From NCBI GenBank assembly GCA_025060455.1, contig JANXBY010000057.1, positions 1-64,000 on the forward strand: a DNA stretch of 64,000 bases, written 5' to 3'. This document shows positions 1-7,331 of this stretch, piece after piece. The position numbers and the translations under genes were made by a program. The first letter of the stretch is position 1. Each line of letters opens with the position of its first letter. Below the pieces are notes generated by a model. It was not told the origin of the DNA, searched no databases, and saw only the letters and a list, made by a program, of their open reading frames with translations. The stretch comes from Armatimonadota bacterium (lineage in GTDB: Bacteria > Sysuimicrobiota > Sysuimicrobiia > Sysuimicrobiales > Sysuimicrobiaceae).

Positions 1-290
1 AACATGAGGGCGAACCCGAAGGCCCAGTAGCTGAGGGCGGCGATGCTGAAGTCCATGTAGCTCTTGGTGAGGTAGTTGACGGTGTTCTTAGACCGGATGA
101 GCCCCGCGCCCAGGAGCGCGAACCCCGCCTGCATGAAGAACACCAGGAAGGCCGCCACCAGGGTCCACGTGAAGTTCACGGGCGTGTTGGGATCCGCCTT
201 CAGGGTGGCGGTGCCCATGGGATCCGCGGCCCACGCGGGCACCGTGGACAGCAGGAGCGCGACCACGGCCAGGGTCAATCGTCTGCGCAT
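1..290 (-). CDS. amtB: Ammonium transporter (Amt family), N-terminal part, runs off window
   Basis: Reading the minus strand from the ATG at 290 gives a signal-peptide-like start (MRRRLTLAVVALLLS...AWA). It is followed by an Amt first membrane segment (NFTWTLVAAFLVFFMQAGFALLGAGLIRSKNT) and the start of the next conserved stretch (NYLTKSYMDFSIAALSYWAFGFALM), typical of Amt/MEP/Rh channels. The ORF track misses it because it has no stop inside the window. A GGAGGGG ribosome site lies 5 bases before the ATG. The gene follows the ANTAR regulator on the same strand and has its own promoter and attenuator, so it is probably switched on under nitrogen limitation. The last two thirds of the protein are outside the window. 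Confidence 0.93.
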   Translation of the reverse strand, partial: MRRRLTLAVVALLLSTVPAWAADPMGTATLKADPNTPVNFTWTLVAAFLVFFMQAGFALLGAGLIRSKNTVNYLTKSYMDFSIAALSYWAFGFALM

Positions 291-301
291 CGATCCCCTC
301 C

Positions 302-396
302 AAAAAAGGCATAGGACGCCCGGTGGGCGTCCTGGCCCGAAGTGCCTTAGAGAAAACGAGAGGGCCGGGACGTCCGCGTTCCGGGCGTCCTGGCCC
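302..396 (-). promoter_or_regulatory. Attenuator leader of amtB with duplicated GGGCCAGGACGCCC motif
   Basis: The minus-strand leader RNA contains two copies of GGGCCAGGACGCCC (383-396 and 325-338). Each copy can fold into a small hairpin GGGC-CAGGAC-GCCC with a six-base loop. The second copy also forms the 5' arm of an intrinsic terminator (GGACGCCC-acc-GGGCGTCC, 314-332) followed by TTTTTT (302-307), just before the amtB ribosome site. The small hairpin and the terminator are mutually exclusive. This is the layout expected for antitermination by an ANTAR protein, and an ANTAR gene lies immediately upstream. The six-base loops do not have the published A1/G4 pattern exactly, so the RNA-protein match is inferred. 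Confidence 0.7.
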
Positions 397-403
397 TGCC
401 TCT

Positions 404-432
404 CTTATAACAGCCCCCCGCGGGGTTGTCAA
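404..432 (-). promoter_or_regulatory. Sigma-70-type promoter of amtB
   Basis: Minus strand: TTGACA (432-427), a 17-base spacer and TATAAG (409-404). The -35 box overlaps the TGA stop of the ANTAR regulator (429-431), so the end of that gene doubles as promoter. The bases ACCCG just upstream of TTGACA are shared with the promoters of the ANTAR gene and gltB. Confidence 0.85.
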
Positions 433-1016
433 CGGGTTTTTTGTTTCGGCTTCGGGGACTGAGACACGATCTCCTCGTGCACCAGCACCGCCTGCGCCAC
501 CTCCCGCATGGGACGCCGCAGGTTCCGGCTGCGCCGCTGAAGGAGCCGGTACGCTTCCTCCTCCCCCAGCCCCAGGCGGCGCATGAGAACACCCTTGGCC
601 CGCTCCACCAGCTTGCGGGTTTCCAGGGCCTCGTGGGCGTCCTGCAACTCCCGCCACCGGGCCCACGCCAGCTCCACCGCGGCCAGCAGCTCTGTGCCCA
701 CCACAGGCTTCACCACGTAGCCGAACGCACCCGCGGCGGCTGCTTGCTCCAGGAGGTCGCGGTCTGCGAACGCGGTGAGGAACACCACGGGCCGCGGGGA
801 GGTCTCCCGCAGGCGGCGAGCAACCTCGATGCCGTTCGGCGGGGGCATCCGCACGTCCAGGATCACCAGATCCGGGTCGTGGGCCCGTACCAGATCCAGG
901 CACTCCTGCCCGTCCGCGGCCTCGCCCACCACGCGGTAGCCCGCGTCCTCCAGGATGGCGCGGACTCCCATGCGCACCACCGCTTCGTCCTCTGCGATCA
1001 CGATCCGCCTGCTCAC
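429..1016 (-). CDS. ANTAR-domain response regulator (RNA-binding antiterminator)
   Basis: The 195-aa protein has an N-terminal receiver domain: acidic pair in RRIVIAEDE, phospho-acceptor Asp in LVILDVRMP, Thr in FLTAF and Lys in VVKPV. It ends in an ANTAR domain (LVERAKGVLMRRLGLGEEEAYRLLQ...MREVAQAVL). ANTAR proteins bind leader RNA hairpins and prevent termination. The start is taken as GTG 1016 because it directly precedes the receiver fold and has GGGAGG 6 bases upstream; the longer ORF to 1265 has no such support. It lies between gltB and amtB. Its own leader and the amtB leader carry the same duplicated motif, which suggests autoregulation plus control of ammonium uptake. No kinase is adjacent; the HisKA_2 kinase at 10180-11835 is a candidate partner. 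Confidence 0.93.
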   Translation of the reverse strand: MSRRIVIAEDEAVVRMGVRAILEDAGYRVVGEAADGQECLDLVRAHDPDLVILDVRMPPPNGIEVARRLRETSPRPVVFLTAFADRDLLEQAAAAGAFGYVVKPVVGTELLAAVELAWARWRELQDAHEALETRKLVERAKGVLMRRLGLGEEEAYRLLQRRSRNLRRPMREVAQAVLVHEEIVSQSPKPKQKTR

Positions 1017-1039
1017 CGCGCGCCTCCCGGATGTCGTGT

Positions 1040-1117
1040 AAACGAAAACGCCCCGGTGAGGGGGCGTCGTGGCCTCAAAAAACACCGACGCCGGCGGGAT
1101 CGCCGGCGTCGTGGCCT
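1040..1117 (-). promoter_or_regulatory. Leader of the ANTAR gene with two terminators and duplicated AGGCCACGACGCC motif
   Basis: The minus-strand leader has two copies of AGGCCACGACGCC (1105-1117 and 1063-1075). The first copy overlaps a perfect 11-bp terminator stem (1086-1111) followed by GTGTTTTTT. The second overlaps another hairpin, ACGCCCC-ctcacc-GGGGCGT (1048-1067), followed by TTTCGTTT. Each motif copy can alternatively fold as GGC-CACGAC-GCC. The first terminator may also end gltB transcription. The arrangement matches the amtB leader at the level of GGCCAnGACGCC, present four times in all, each time paired with a terminator or larger hairpin. Confidence 0.7.
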
Positions 1118-1131
1118 GTGCCTTCGTGGTC

Positions 1132-1160
1132 AGAGTAACGGCCCCGGCGGGCCGTGTCAA
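1132..1160 (-). promoter_or_regulatory. Sigma-70-type promoter of the ANTAR regulator gene
   Basis: Minus strand: TTGACA (1160-1155), a 17-base spacer and TACTCT (1137-1132). The -35 box overlaps the gltB stop codon TGA (1157-1159). It shares ACCCGTTGACA with the amtB and gltB promoters. Confidence 0.75.
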
Positions 1161-4100
1161 CGGGTGCTTCGGGCCCCGGAGGCCTGTGGCGCGGGAACCT
1201 GCGCGGCGGACGGCATGGCCTGCCGAGGACGGACCGCGCGGAACTGGCGGACCACGCGCTCCCACCGGCGCAGGAGGGACTGGGCCCGGTGGCTTCCGGT
1301 GGCTTCGTGGTAGCGCACCAGCAGGGCCCGCAGTTCCTCCGCCTCCTCCTCGGACAGCGACCCGGTTTCCACGGAGTCCGCGTTCACCTGGTTTTCCAAC
1401 ACACCCGCCCCGTCCAGCACGTACGCCCGGCCACCGGTCATGCCGGCACCGAAGTTCCGGCCCACCGGCCCCAGCACCACCACCACACCACCCGTCATGT
1501 ACTCGCAGCAGTGGTCCCCGGCTCCTTCCACCACCGCCACAGCCCCGCTGTTGCGCACCGCAAAGCGCTCCCCGGCCCGGCCGGCGGCGAAGAACACTCC
1601 GCCGGTGGCGCCGTACAGGACCGTGTTGCCCACGATCACGTGGCGCCAGCTCTCCCGGTGCAGGGGCGGTGGGGGTACCACCACGATCTCCCCTCCGGAC
1701 ATGCCCTTACCCACGTAGTCGTTGGCCTCCCCCACGAGGCGCAGGTGCATCCCGGGGACGCAGAACGCGCCGAAGCTCTGCCCCGCAGCACCCTCGAAGG
1801 TCAGGCGCAGGGTACCCTCCGGCAGGCCCGCCTCCCCCCACCGCTGGGCGATCTCTCCGGCCAGGGTGGCGCCCACCGTCCGGTCCCGGTTGGTGATGGG
1901 GTGGTGGCCCTCCGCGGGGACGCCGTGCTCGATGGTCTGCCGGTACTGCTCCACCAGCAGCCGGTTCAGCTTCCCTTCCACCGGTAGGGGGTCTGCAAAC
2001 CGCCCGCGGGTCTCCCCTTCCGCGAGCTGCAGGATCTCCGACAGATCCAGCCGCTCCGCCCGATACAGGCTCACGTCCTCCCGCACGCGGAGCAGATCCA
2101 CGCGGCCGATGATCTCGTCCAGGGACCGCACGCCCATCTGCGCCAGATGCCGGCGCACGTCCTCCGCCAGGGCCCGGAAGTAAGCTTCCACGCGCTCGGG
2201 CGTTCCCGGGAACTTGTCCCGGAGATCCTCCCGCTGCGTGGCGATCCCCACGGGACAGGTGTTGCTGTGGCACTGCCGAGCCATCACGCAGCCCAGGGCC
2301 ACCAGGGCCGCGGTCCCGAACCCGAACTCGTCCGCACCCAGCAGGGCGGCCAGGACCACGTCCCGGCCCACCTTGAACCCGCCGTCCACCCGCACCCGGA
2401 CCCGTCCGCGCAGCCCGTTGGCCGACAGCGCACGGCGCGTCTCGCTGAGGCCCACTTCCCAGGGCAGGCCGGCGTTCTTGATGGAGTCGAGGGGAGAGGC
2501 GCCCGTCCCGCCCTCGTGGCCGCTGATCTGCACCACGTCCGCGAACCCCTTGGCCACGCCGGAGGCGATGGTCCCCACCCCCGTGGTGGCCACCAGCTTC
2601 ACCGCCACGTGGGCGGTGGGGTGCACCTGCTTCAGGTCGTAGATGAGCTGGGCGAGGTCCTCGATGCTGTAGATGTCGTGGTGCGGGGGAGGCGAGATGA
2701 GGGTGGTTCCCGGCTGAGTCTTCCGCAGGCGCGCGATCTCCTCCGTCACCTTATGCCCCAAGAGCTGGCCGCCCTCGCCCGGCTTGCTGCCCTGGGCCAT
2801 CTTGATCTCTAGCTCCACCGCAGACCGCAGGTAGCCCGCGGTCACCCCGAACCGGCCTGACGCCACCTGCTTGATGGTGGTGTTGGGCCAGTCGCCGTTG
2901 GGCCGCACCTGGCGGCGTGCGGGGTCCTCGCCTCCTTCGCCGCTGTTGCTGCGCATGCCGAGCCGGTTCGCGGCGATGGCCAGGGTCTCGTGGGCCTCCC
3001 GGGAAAGCGCCCCGTGCGACATGGCGGAGATGACGAACCGCCGAAGGATGCTGTCCGCGGGCTCCACCTCCTCGAGGGGGACCGGCGGCCCCGCGGGCTG
3101 AATCTCCAGCAGATCGCGGAGCGCCTGCGGAGGCCTGGACCGAACCAGCTCCGCCAGCCTCGGGTATTCCGCCTGGCCGTGGAGGCTGACCCGGTGGATG
3201 GCTTTCACCACGTCGGGCTCGAACCCGTGCTGCTCGCCGCCGTGCCGGTACCGATAGAATCCTACGTCGGGCACGGTGACGGCCTTTCCCTCCATGGCGG
3301 CGCGGTAGGCCGCGTGCCGCTCGAGGACGTCCCGGGCCAGGGCCGCCAGGTCCACCCCGGGCGCGTGGTTGGGGGTGCCCGGGAAGTACCGATCCACCAG
3401 GGAGCGGTCCAACCCGATGGTCTCGAAGATCTGGGCCCCGCAGTACGCCTGCAGGGGTGCGATCCCCATCTTGGCCATGACCTTCAGCAGCCCCGCTTCC
3501 AGGGCCTTCTTTAAGTTCTCCGCACCTTGCGGGGACAGCTTCCGGGCGGTCTGCAGGGCGAGGTACGGGTAGACCCCTTCCGCGCCGTAGCCCACCAGGC
3601 ACGCCACGTGGTGGACCTCCCGCGCTTCTCCGGTCTCCACCAGCAGGGCGGTGCGCAGCCGCAGCCCCTCGCGGATGAGGTGGTGGTGGACCGCCGCGGT
3701 CGCCAGCAGCGCCGGGATCGGCGCCCGGTGGGGCGTCAGCCCGCGGTCGGTGAGCACCAAAGCGGTGCAGCCCTCCCGCACGGCCTGCGCGGCTTCGCGG
3801 CACAGCCGCTCCAACGCCTCCTGTAGCCCCTGGGGGCCTCGCGCGGCTTCGAAGGTGGCGTCCAGCCGCCTGGGCTGTAGGGGGACTTCCTCCAGCCAGT
3901 CCAGGTCCGGCAGCACGGGGCTTGCCAGCTCCACCAGGTCCGCGTGCTCGGGAGTTTCGTCCAGGAACGACCGCCGCGGGCCCAGGCGGACCTCCAGGGA
4001 CATCACCACCCGCTCCCGCAACGGGTCGATGGGCGGGTTGGTGACCTGGGCGAACCGCTGGCGGAAGAACTGGTACAGCAACCGCGGCTGGCTGGACAGG

Positions 4101-5566
4101 GCAGAGGGCGGGGTGTCGTCGCCCATGGACCCCACCGCGTCCTTGCCCTCCGCGGCCATGGCCTGCACCACGCGCTGCACGTCTTCCTTCGTGTACCCGA
4201 AGGCGAGGTGCAGCGGGGTGAGGACCCCCTCTGCGGGCGCTTCCTCGTCCTTGGGCTTGGGATCCACCCGCACCAGCCGTTCCACCCACTTGGCGTAGGG
4301 CTGGCGAGCAGCCAACCGCCGCCGGAGCTCTGGGTGGTGCAGGAGCTGGCGATCCTCCAAGTCCACCACGATCATGTGGCCGGGCCCCAGCCGGCCGCGC
4401 TCGAGCACCCGCCCGGGCGCGATGGGCAGCACGCCCACCTCGGAAGCCGCCACCACCAGCCCGTCACGGGTGACGGTGTAGCGGGCGGGCCGCAGGCCGT
4501 TGCGATCCAGGGCCATGCCCACGGTGCGGCCGTCGAAGAAGGCCAGGGCCGCAGGGCCGTCCCAGGGTTCCACCAGGCAGGCGTGATACCGGTAGAACCC
4601 GCGCACCGCGCTGTCCAGATCCCACGCACCTTCCCAGGCTTCGGGGACCAGCATGCGGACCGCGTGGGGCAGGTCGCGGCCGCTGCGCCGGACCAGCTCC
4701 AGCACGTTGTCCAGCATGGCGCTGTCGCTGCCACCTTCCTGGATCACGGGCAGCAGCTCCTGCAGCCGGTCCTCCCACAGAGCGCTACGGAGGTCGCCCT
4801 CCCGCGCCCGCATCCAGTTCACGTTGCCGAGCAGGGTGTTGATCTCGCCGTTGTGGGCCAACAGGCGGAAGGGCTGGGCCAGCTGCCAGGAGGGGTTGGT
4901 GTTGGTGCTGTACCGCTGGTGGAACACCGCGGCGCGCACCGCGAAGTCAGGGTCCTGGAGGTCCAGGTAGAAGCGCTCCAGCTGCGGGGCCGACACCAAG
5001 GCCTTGTACACCACTGTGCGGGAGGACAGGGACGGGACGTACAGGCCCAGGGAGGCGGTGCGCTTTTCGATCCTGCGCCGCACCAGGTACAGGTGCCGCT
5101 CCAGCCCTTCGGGATCCAGCGGGAGCGCGGTGGTGAGGAGGGCCTGCTGGATCCGCGGCAGGGTCCGCAGCGCGTACTCGCCCAGGGCCTTGGGCTGCAC
5201 CGGCGGGGTGCGCCAGCCCAGCAGCCTAAGGCCCGCGCGGTCAAACTCCTCCTCGCACACCGCGCGGCAGGCCTCGTACCGGTCTTTCTGGGCGGGGAGG
5301 AAGAACATGCCCACCACCAACGGCCGCTCGTCCCCGCGGTAGCCCATCTCCCGCAGGACACGGCTGAACAGCCCCTGCGGCACCTCCGTGAGGATCCCCG
5401 CCCCGTCGCCAGTCCGGCCGTCCGCGGCCTGCGCCCCCCGGTGGGCGAGATTGCGCAGAGCCATGAGGGCCGACTGCAGCACCGCGTGGGACGGAGCTGC
5501 GTCCAGCCGCGCCACGAAGCCCACCCCGCACGCGTCGCGCTCGGGAAACGCCGCCAGAGACGTCAC
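1157..5566 (-). CDS. gltB: Glutamate synthase large subunit
   Basis: The 1469-aa protein has the full large-subunit architecture. It begins with a class II glutamine amidotransferase domain whose nucleophile Cys13 (RDACGVGF) follows a short propeptide. A central domain follows, then the FMN-binding synthase barrel (SGEGGEDPARR; QISGHEGGTGASPLDSIKNAG). The 3Fe-4S cysteines are in CVMARQCHSNTCPVG, and the GXGXG beta-helix forms the C-terminus. It transfers the glutamine amide to 2-oxoglutarate to make glutamate. The start is GTG 5566 with AGGAGG upstream. No gltD-type small subunit occurs in the window, so the electron donor (NADPH via a distant GltD, or ferredoxin) is undecided. The gene has its own promoter and attenuator-like leader. 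Confidence 0.96.
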   Translation of the reverse strand: MTSLAAFPERDACGVGFVARLDAAPSHAVLQSALMALRNLAHRGAQAADGRTGDGAGILTEVPQGLFSRVLREMGYRGDERPLVVGMFFLPAQKDRYEACRAVCEEEFDRAGLRLLGWRTPPVQPKALGEYALRTLPRIQQALLTTALPLDPEGLERHLYLVRRRIEKRTASLGLYVPSLSSRTVVYKALVSAPQLERFYLDLQDPDFAVRAAVFHQRYSTNTNPSWQLAQPFRLLAHNGEINTLLGNVNWMRAREGDLRSALWEDRLQELLPVIQEGGSDSAMLDNVLELVRRSGRDLPHAVRMLVPEAWEGAWDLDSAVRGFYRYHACLVEPWDGPAALAFFDGRTVGMALDRNGLRPARYTVTRDGLVVAASEVGVLPIAPGRVLERGRLGPGHMIVVDLEDRQLLHHPELRRRLAARQPYAKWVERLVRVDPKPKDEEAPAEGVLTPLHLAFGYTKEDVQRVVQAMAAEGKDAVGSMGDDTPPSALSSQPRLLYQFFRQRFAQVTNPPIDPLRERVVMSLEVRLGPRRSFLDETPEHADLVELASPVLPDLDWLEEVPLQPRRLDATFEAARGPQGLQEALERLCREAAQAVREGCTALVLTDRGLTPHRAPIPALLATAAVHHHLIREGLRLRTALLVETGEAREVHHVACLVGYGAEGVYPYLALQTARKLSPQGAENLKKALEAGLLKVMAKMGIAPLQAYCGAQIFETIGLDRSLVDRYFPGTPNHAPGVDLAALARDVLERHAAYRAAMEGKAVTVPDVGFYRYRHGGEQHGFEPDVVKAIHRVSLHGQAEYPRLAELVRSRPPQALRDLLEIQPAGPPVPLEEVEPADSILRRFVISAMSHGALSREAHETLAIAANRLGMRSNSGEGGEDPARRQVRPNGDWPNTTIKQVASGRFGVTAGYLRSAVELEIKMAQGSKPGEGGQLLGHKVTEEIARLRKTQPGTTLISPPPHHDIYSIEDLAQLIYDLKQVHPTAHVAVKLVATTGVGTIASGVAKGFADVVQISGHEGGTGASPLDSIKNAGLPWEVGLSETRRALSANGLRGRVRVRVDGGFKVGRDVVLAALLGADEFGFGTAALVALGCVMARQCHSNTCPVGIATQREDLRDKFPGTPERVEAYFRALAEDVRRHLAQMGVRSLDEIIGRVDLLRVREDVSLYRAERLDLSEILQLAEGETRGRFADPLPVEGKLNRLLVEQYRQTIEHGVPAEGHHPITNRDRTVGATLAGEIAQRWGEAGLPEGTLRLTFEGAAGQSFGAFCVPGMHLRLVGEANDYVGKGMSGGEIVVVPPPPLHRESWRHVIVGNTVLYGATGGVFFAAGRAGERFAVRNSGAVAVVEGAGDHCCEYMTGGVVVVLGPVGRNFGAGMTGGRAYVLDGAGVLENQVNADSVETGSLSEEEAEELRALLVRYHEATGSHRAQSLLRRWERVVRQFRAVRPRQAMPSAAQVPAPQASGARSTR

Positions 5567-5608
5567 GGTCCCGGCTCCTCCTGCCGCAGAAATCAGAAAG
5601 AATAGCCC

Positions 5609-5654
5609 AAAGCCCGAGGGGGCCTCTGCCTGAGGAACCTCCCCCTCGGGCTTT
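5609..5654 (-). terminator. Attenuator-like hairpin in the gltB leader
   Basis: On the minus strand a perfect 14-bp inverted repeat (AAAGCCCGAGGGGG / CCCCCTCGGGCTTT) encloses an 18-base loop that can itself pair (CCTC...GAGG). It is followed by TTTGGGCTATTCTTTCTG. It lies about 45 bases before the gltB start and inside its leader, so it is more likely a regulated attenuator than an end-of-operon terminator. The U-tract is interrupted, so termination strength is uncertain. A single GGCCAGGACCCC, close to the ANTAR-leader motif, lies upstream at 5713-5724. Confidence 0.6.
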
Positions 5655-5770
5655 TGTCCCGACGGTGTAGCGAGCCCGGAAACTCGCCTGCGCCGCTCGG
5701 TCCAGTCCGGCCGGGGTCCTGGCCGCGGAACCCTAGGCGCACTTCCTCACGAGCGATTTCGTTTGTTTGT

Positions 5771-5799
5771 TAGATAGCAGTGTGGGGTGGGGCTGTCAA
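5771..5799 (-). promoter_or_regulatory. Sigma-70-type promoter of gltB
   Basis: Minus strand: TTGACA (5799-5794), a 17-base spacer and TATCTA (5776-5771). This gives a leader of about 200 bases. ACCCG precedes the -35 box, as at the other two nitrogen promoters. Confidence 0.8.
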
Positions 5800-5854
5800 C
5801 GGGTCCAAGCGGAAAATGCGGGCTTTTCCGGAAACAAGCCGGCAAAGGAGCGGT

Positions 5855-5871
5855 CAAATATCCGGTATTTG
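5855..5871. promoter_or_regulatory. Inverted repeat between divergent gltB and rib promoters
   Basis: CAAATA-tccgg-TATTTG is a perfect 6-bp inverted repeat with a 5-base spacer, AT-rich in a GC-rich background. It sits between the gltB -35 box and the rib -10 box. It may be a regulator binding site; no regulator can be assigned. Confidence 0.35.
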
Positions 5872-5919
5872 CGAACATTGTTTGCGGGGTCGTTCGGAAT
5901 CCTCTCCCGCGGAGTCTGG

Positions 5920-5925
5920 TAGAAT
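5920..5925 (+). promoter_or_regulatory. Extended -10 promoter of the rib operon
   Basis: TGGTAGAAT supplies a TGn extension and a TAGAAT -10 box about 18 bases before the FMN riboswitch. No convincing -35 hexamer is present at the expected distance. Confidence 0.5.
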
Positions 5926-5942
5926 AAACCCGGCAACCGGTG

Positions 5943-6117
5943 GGACCTTCGGGGCAGGGTGAGGGGGCCGCACGGCCCCCGATTCCCGACCGGCGGTAGG
6001 CACCGGCAGGTCCGGTGCGAGCCCGCGACCCGCGCACGGTCTGCGGCGCGGTGGACTCCGGTGGCGGCGGCAAGCCCAGTCCGGGGCCGACGGTACAGTC
6101 CGGATGGGAGAAGGTCC
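5943..6117 (+). promoter_or_regulatory. FMN riboswitch (RFN element)
   Basis: The conserved RFN sequence blocks appear in order: CTTCGGGGCAGGGTGAG, ATTCCCGACCGGCGGTAG, GAGCCCGCGA, GCCGACGGTACAGTCCGGATGGGAGAAGG. The P1 stem GGACCTTC/GAAGGTCC closes the element. It binds FMN and lowers expression of the downstream riboflavin genes. The following hairpins, especially the one reaching the ribD start codon, point to control of translation initiation rather than termination, since no U-tract is present. Confidence 0.95.
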
Positions 6118-6190
6118 GCGGCGCGGAGGTGTTGCGTGGTCCTCCGCGCGGGTTCCGGACGTGGCGTCCGGGATTTAAGCGGCTTCCAAC

Positions 6191-6219
6191 TGCGCCCGGA
6201 GGTCCTGCCTCCGGGCGCA
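6191..6219 (+). promoter_or_regulatory. Hairpin sequestering the ribD start (riboswitch expression platform)
   Basis: TGCGCCCGGAGG and CCTCCGGGCGCA form a perfect 12-bp stem with a 5-base loop. The 3' arm ends on the A of the ribD ATG, and the 5' arm contains the GGAGG ribosome site. Formation would hide both. No poly-U follows, so translational control is inferred. Confidence 0.65.
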
Positions 6220-7331
6220 TGCGTTTACAGGACGCTTTCTGGATGCGGCGGGCGCTGCAGCTAGCCGCCCTGGGCCGCGGCCGCACCAGCCCCAACCCCA
6301 TGGTGGGCGCGGTAGTGGTGCGGGACGGCGTGGAAGTGGGCTGCGGCTACCACCGGGCCGCGGGCCAACCCCACGCGGAGGTGGAGGCGTTGCAGGCCGC
6401 GGGCCTTCAAGCCCGCGGTGCTACCCTGTACGTCAACCTGGAGCCCTGCCCTCACCACGGCCGCACGCCTCCATGCACCGAGGCCATCCTGGCGGCAGGG
6501 GTCCGGCGGGTGGTGGTGGCCATGGGCGATCCCGACCCCCAGGTTTGCGGCCGCGGGCTTGCCCGTCTGCGGGAAGCGGGCGTGGAGGTAGCGAGTGGCG
6601 TCCTGGAAGCGGAGGCGCGACACCTCAACCAGGCCTACGTGAAACACCGGACTGAGCACCTGCCGTGGGTCACGTGCAAGTGGGCCATGTCCGCGGATGG
6701 GCGCATCGCCACCCGGTCGGGGGCTTCCCGGTGGATCACGGGGACGCAGGCGCGGCAGTTCGCGCACCTTCTTCGGGACCAGCACGACGCGGTGATAGTA
6801 GGTTCCGGCACTGCCCTGCGGGACGACCCTGCCCTAACCTGCCGGATCCCCGGCGGCCGGGACCCGCTGCGGGTCGTGGTGGACAGCACGCTGCGGCTTC
6901 CGCCCCACGCCCGCCTTCTCCGCGAGGGGACCTCACCGGTGGTGGTGGCCACCACCCCTCGCGCGGACGCCCAACGCGTGGACCGGCTGACGCGCGCCGG
7001 GGCGGAGGTGTGGGTGTGCGAGCCCGAAGGCGGCCGCGTGTCCCTGCGGGACCTGCTGCGCAGGCTGGCCGAGCGGGGGGTCCTGAGCGTGCTGGTGGAG
7101 GGCGGTGGCGCGTTGCACGCTTCCCTGCTGGAGGCGGGGCTGGCAGACCGGGTGGTGGCGCTGGTGGCGCCGGTCCTCATAGGCGGCGTGGACTCCCCCG
7201 GGCCGGTCTCCGGGCAGGGCGTGGCGGACCTCGTAAGCGCGCTACGCCTGGAGAACGTCACGGTGCGGCGGCTCGGGGAGGACGTGTGCGTGGAAGGTGA
7301 CGTGCGCGGCCGGTTGCGGGTGGAGGCGTAG
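6219..7331 (+). CDS. ribD: Bifunctional diaminohydroxyphosphoribosylaminopyrimidine deaminase / 5-amino-6-(5-phosphoribosylamino)uracil reductase
   Basis: RibD carries out steps two and three of riboflavin synthesis. The 370-aa protein has an N-terminal zinc deaminase domain (PHAEVEAL; EPCPHHGRTPPCTEA) and a C-terminal reductase domain (VTCKWAMSADGRIATRSG...; LVEGGGALHASLLEAGL). The track ORF starts at 6015 inside the riboswitch. The true start is taken as ATG 6219 (MRLQDAFWMRRALQLA), which matches the family N-terminus and lies just after the sequestering hairpin. It is the first gene of the operon and its stop abuts the ribE start. Confidence 0.95.
   Translation: MRLQDAFWMRRALQLAALGRGRTSPNPMVGAVVVRDGVEVGCGYHRAAGQPHAEVEALQAAGLQARGATLYVNLEPCPHHGRTPPCTEAILAAGVRRVVVAMGDPDPQVCGRGLARLREAGVEVASGVLEAEARHLNQAYVKHRTEHLPWVTCKWAMSADGRIATRSGASRWITGTQARQFAHLLRDQHDAVIVGSGTALRDDPALTCRIPGGRDPLRVVVDSTLRLPPHARLLREGTSPVVVATTPRADAQRVDRLTRAGAEVWVCEPEGGRVSLRDLLRRLAERGVLSVLVEGGGALHASLLEAGLADRVVALVAPVLIGGVDSPGPVSGQGVADLVSALRLENVTVRRLGEDVCVEGDVRGRLRVEA

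Noticed and set aside
302-1117. Calling the leaders canonical ANTAR RNA targets
   Set aside because: The hexaloops read CAGGAC and CACGAC, so A is at position 2, not 1. I therefore report a related motif and leave ANTAR recognition as inference.
3944-5605. 553-aa plus-strand ORF opposite gltB
   Set aside because: Antisense shadow of gltB with no recognisable motifs.
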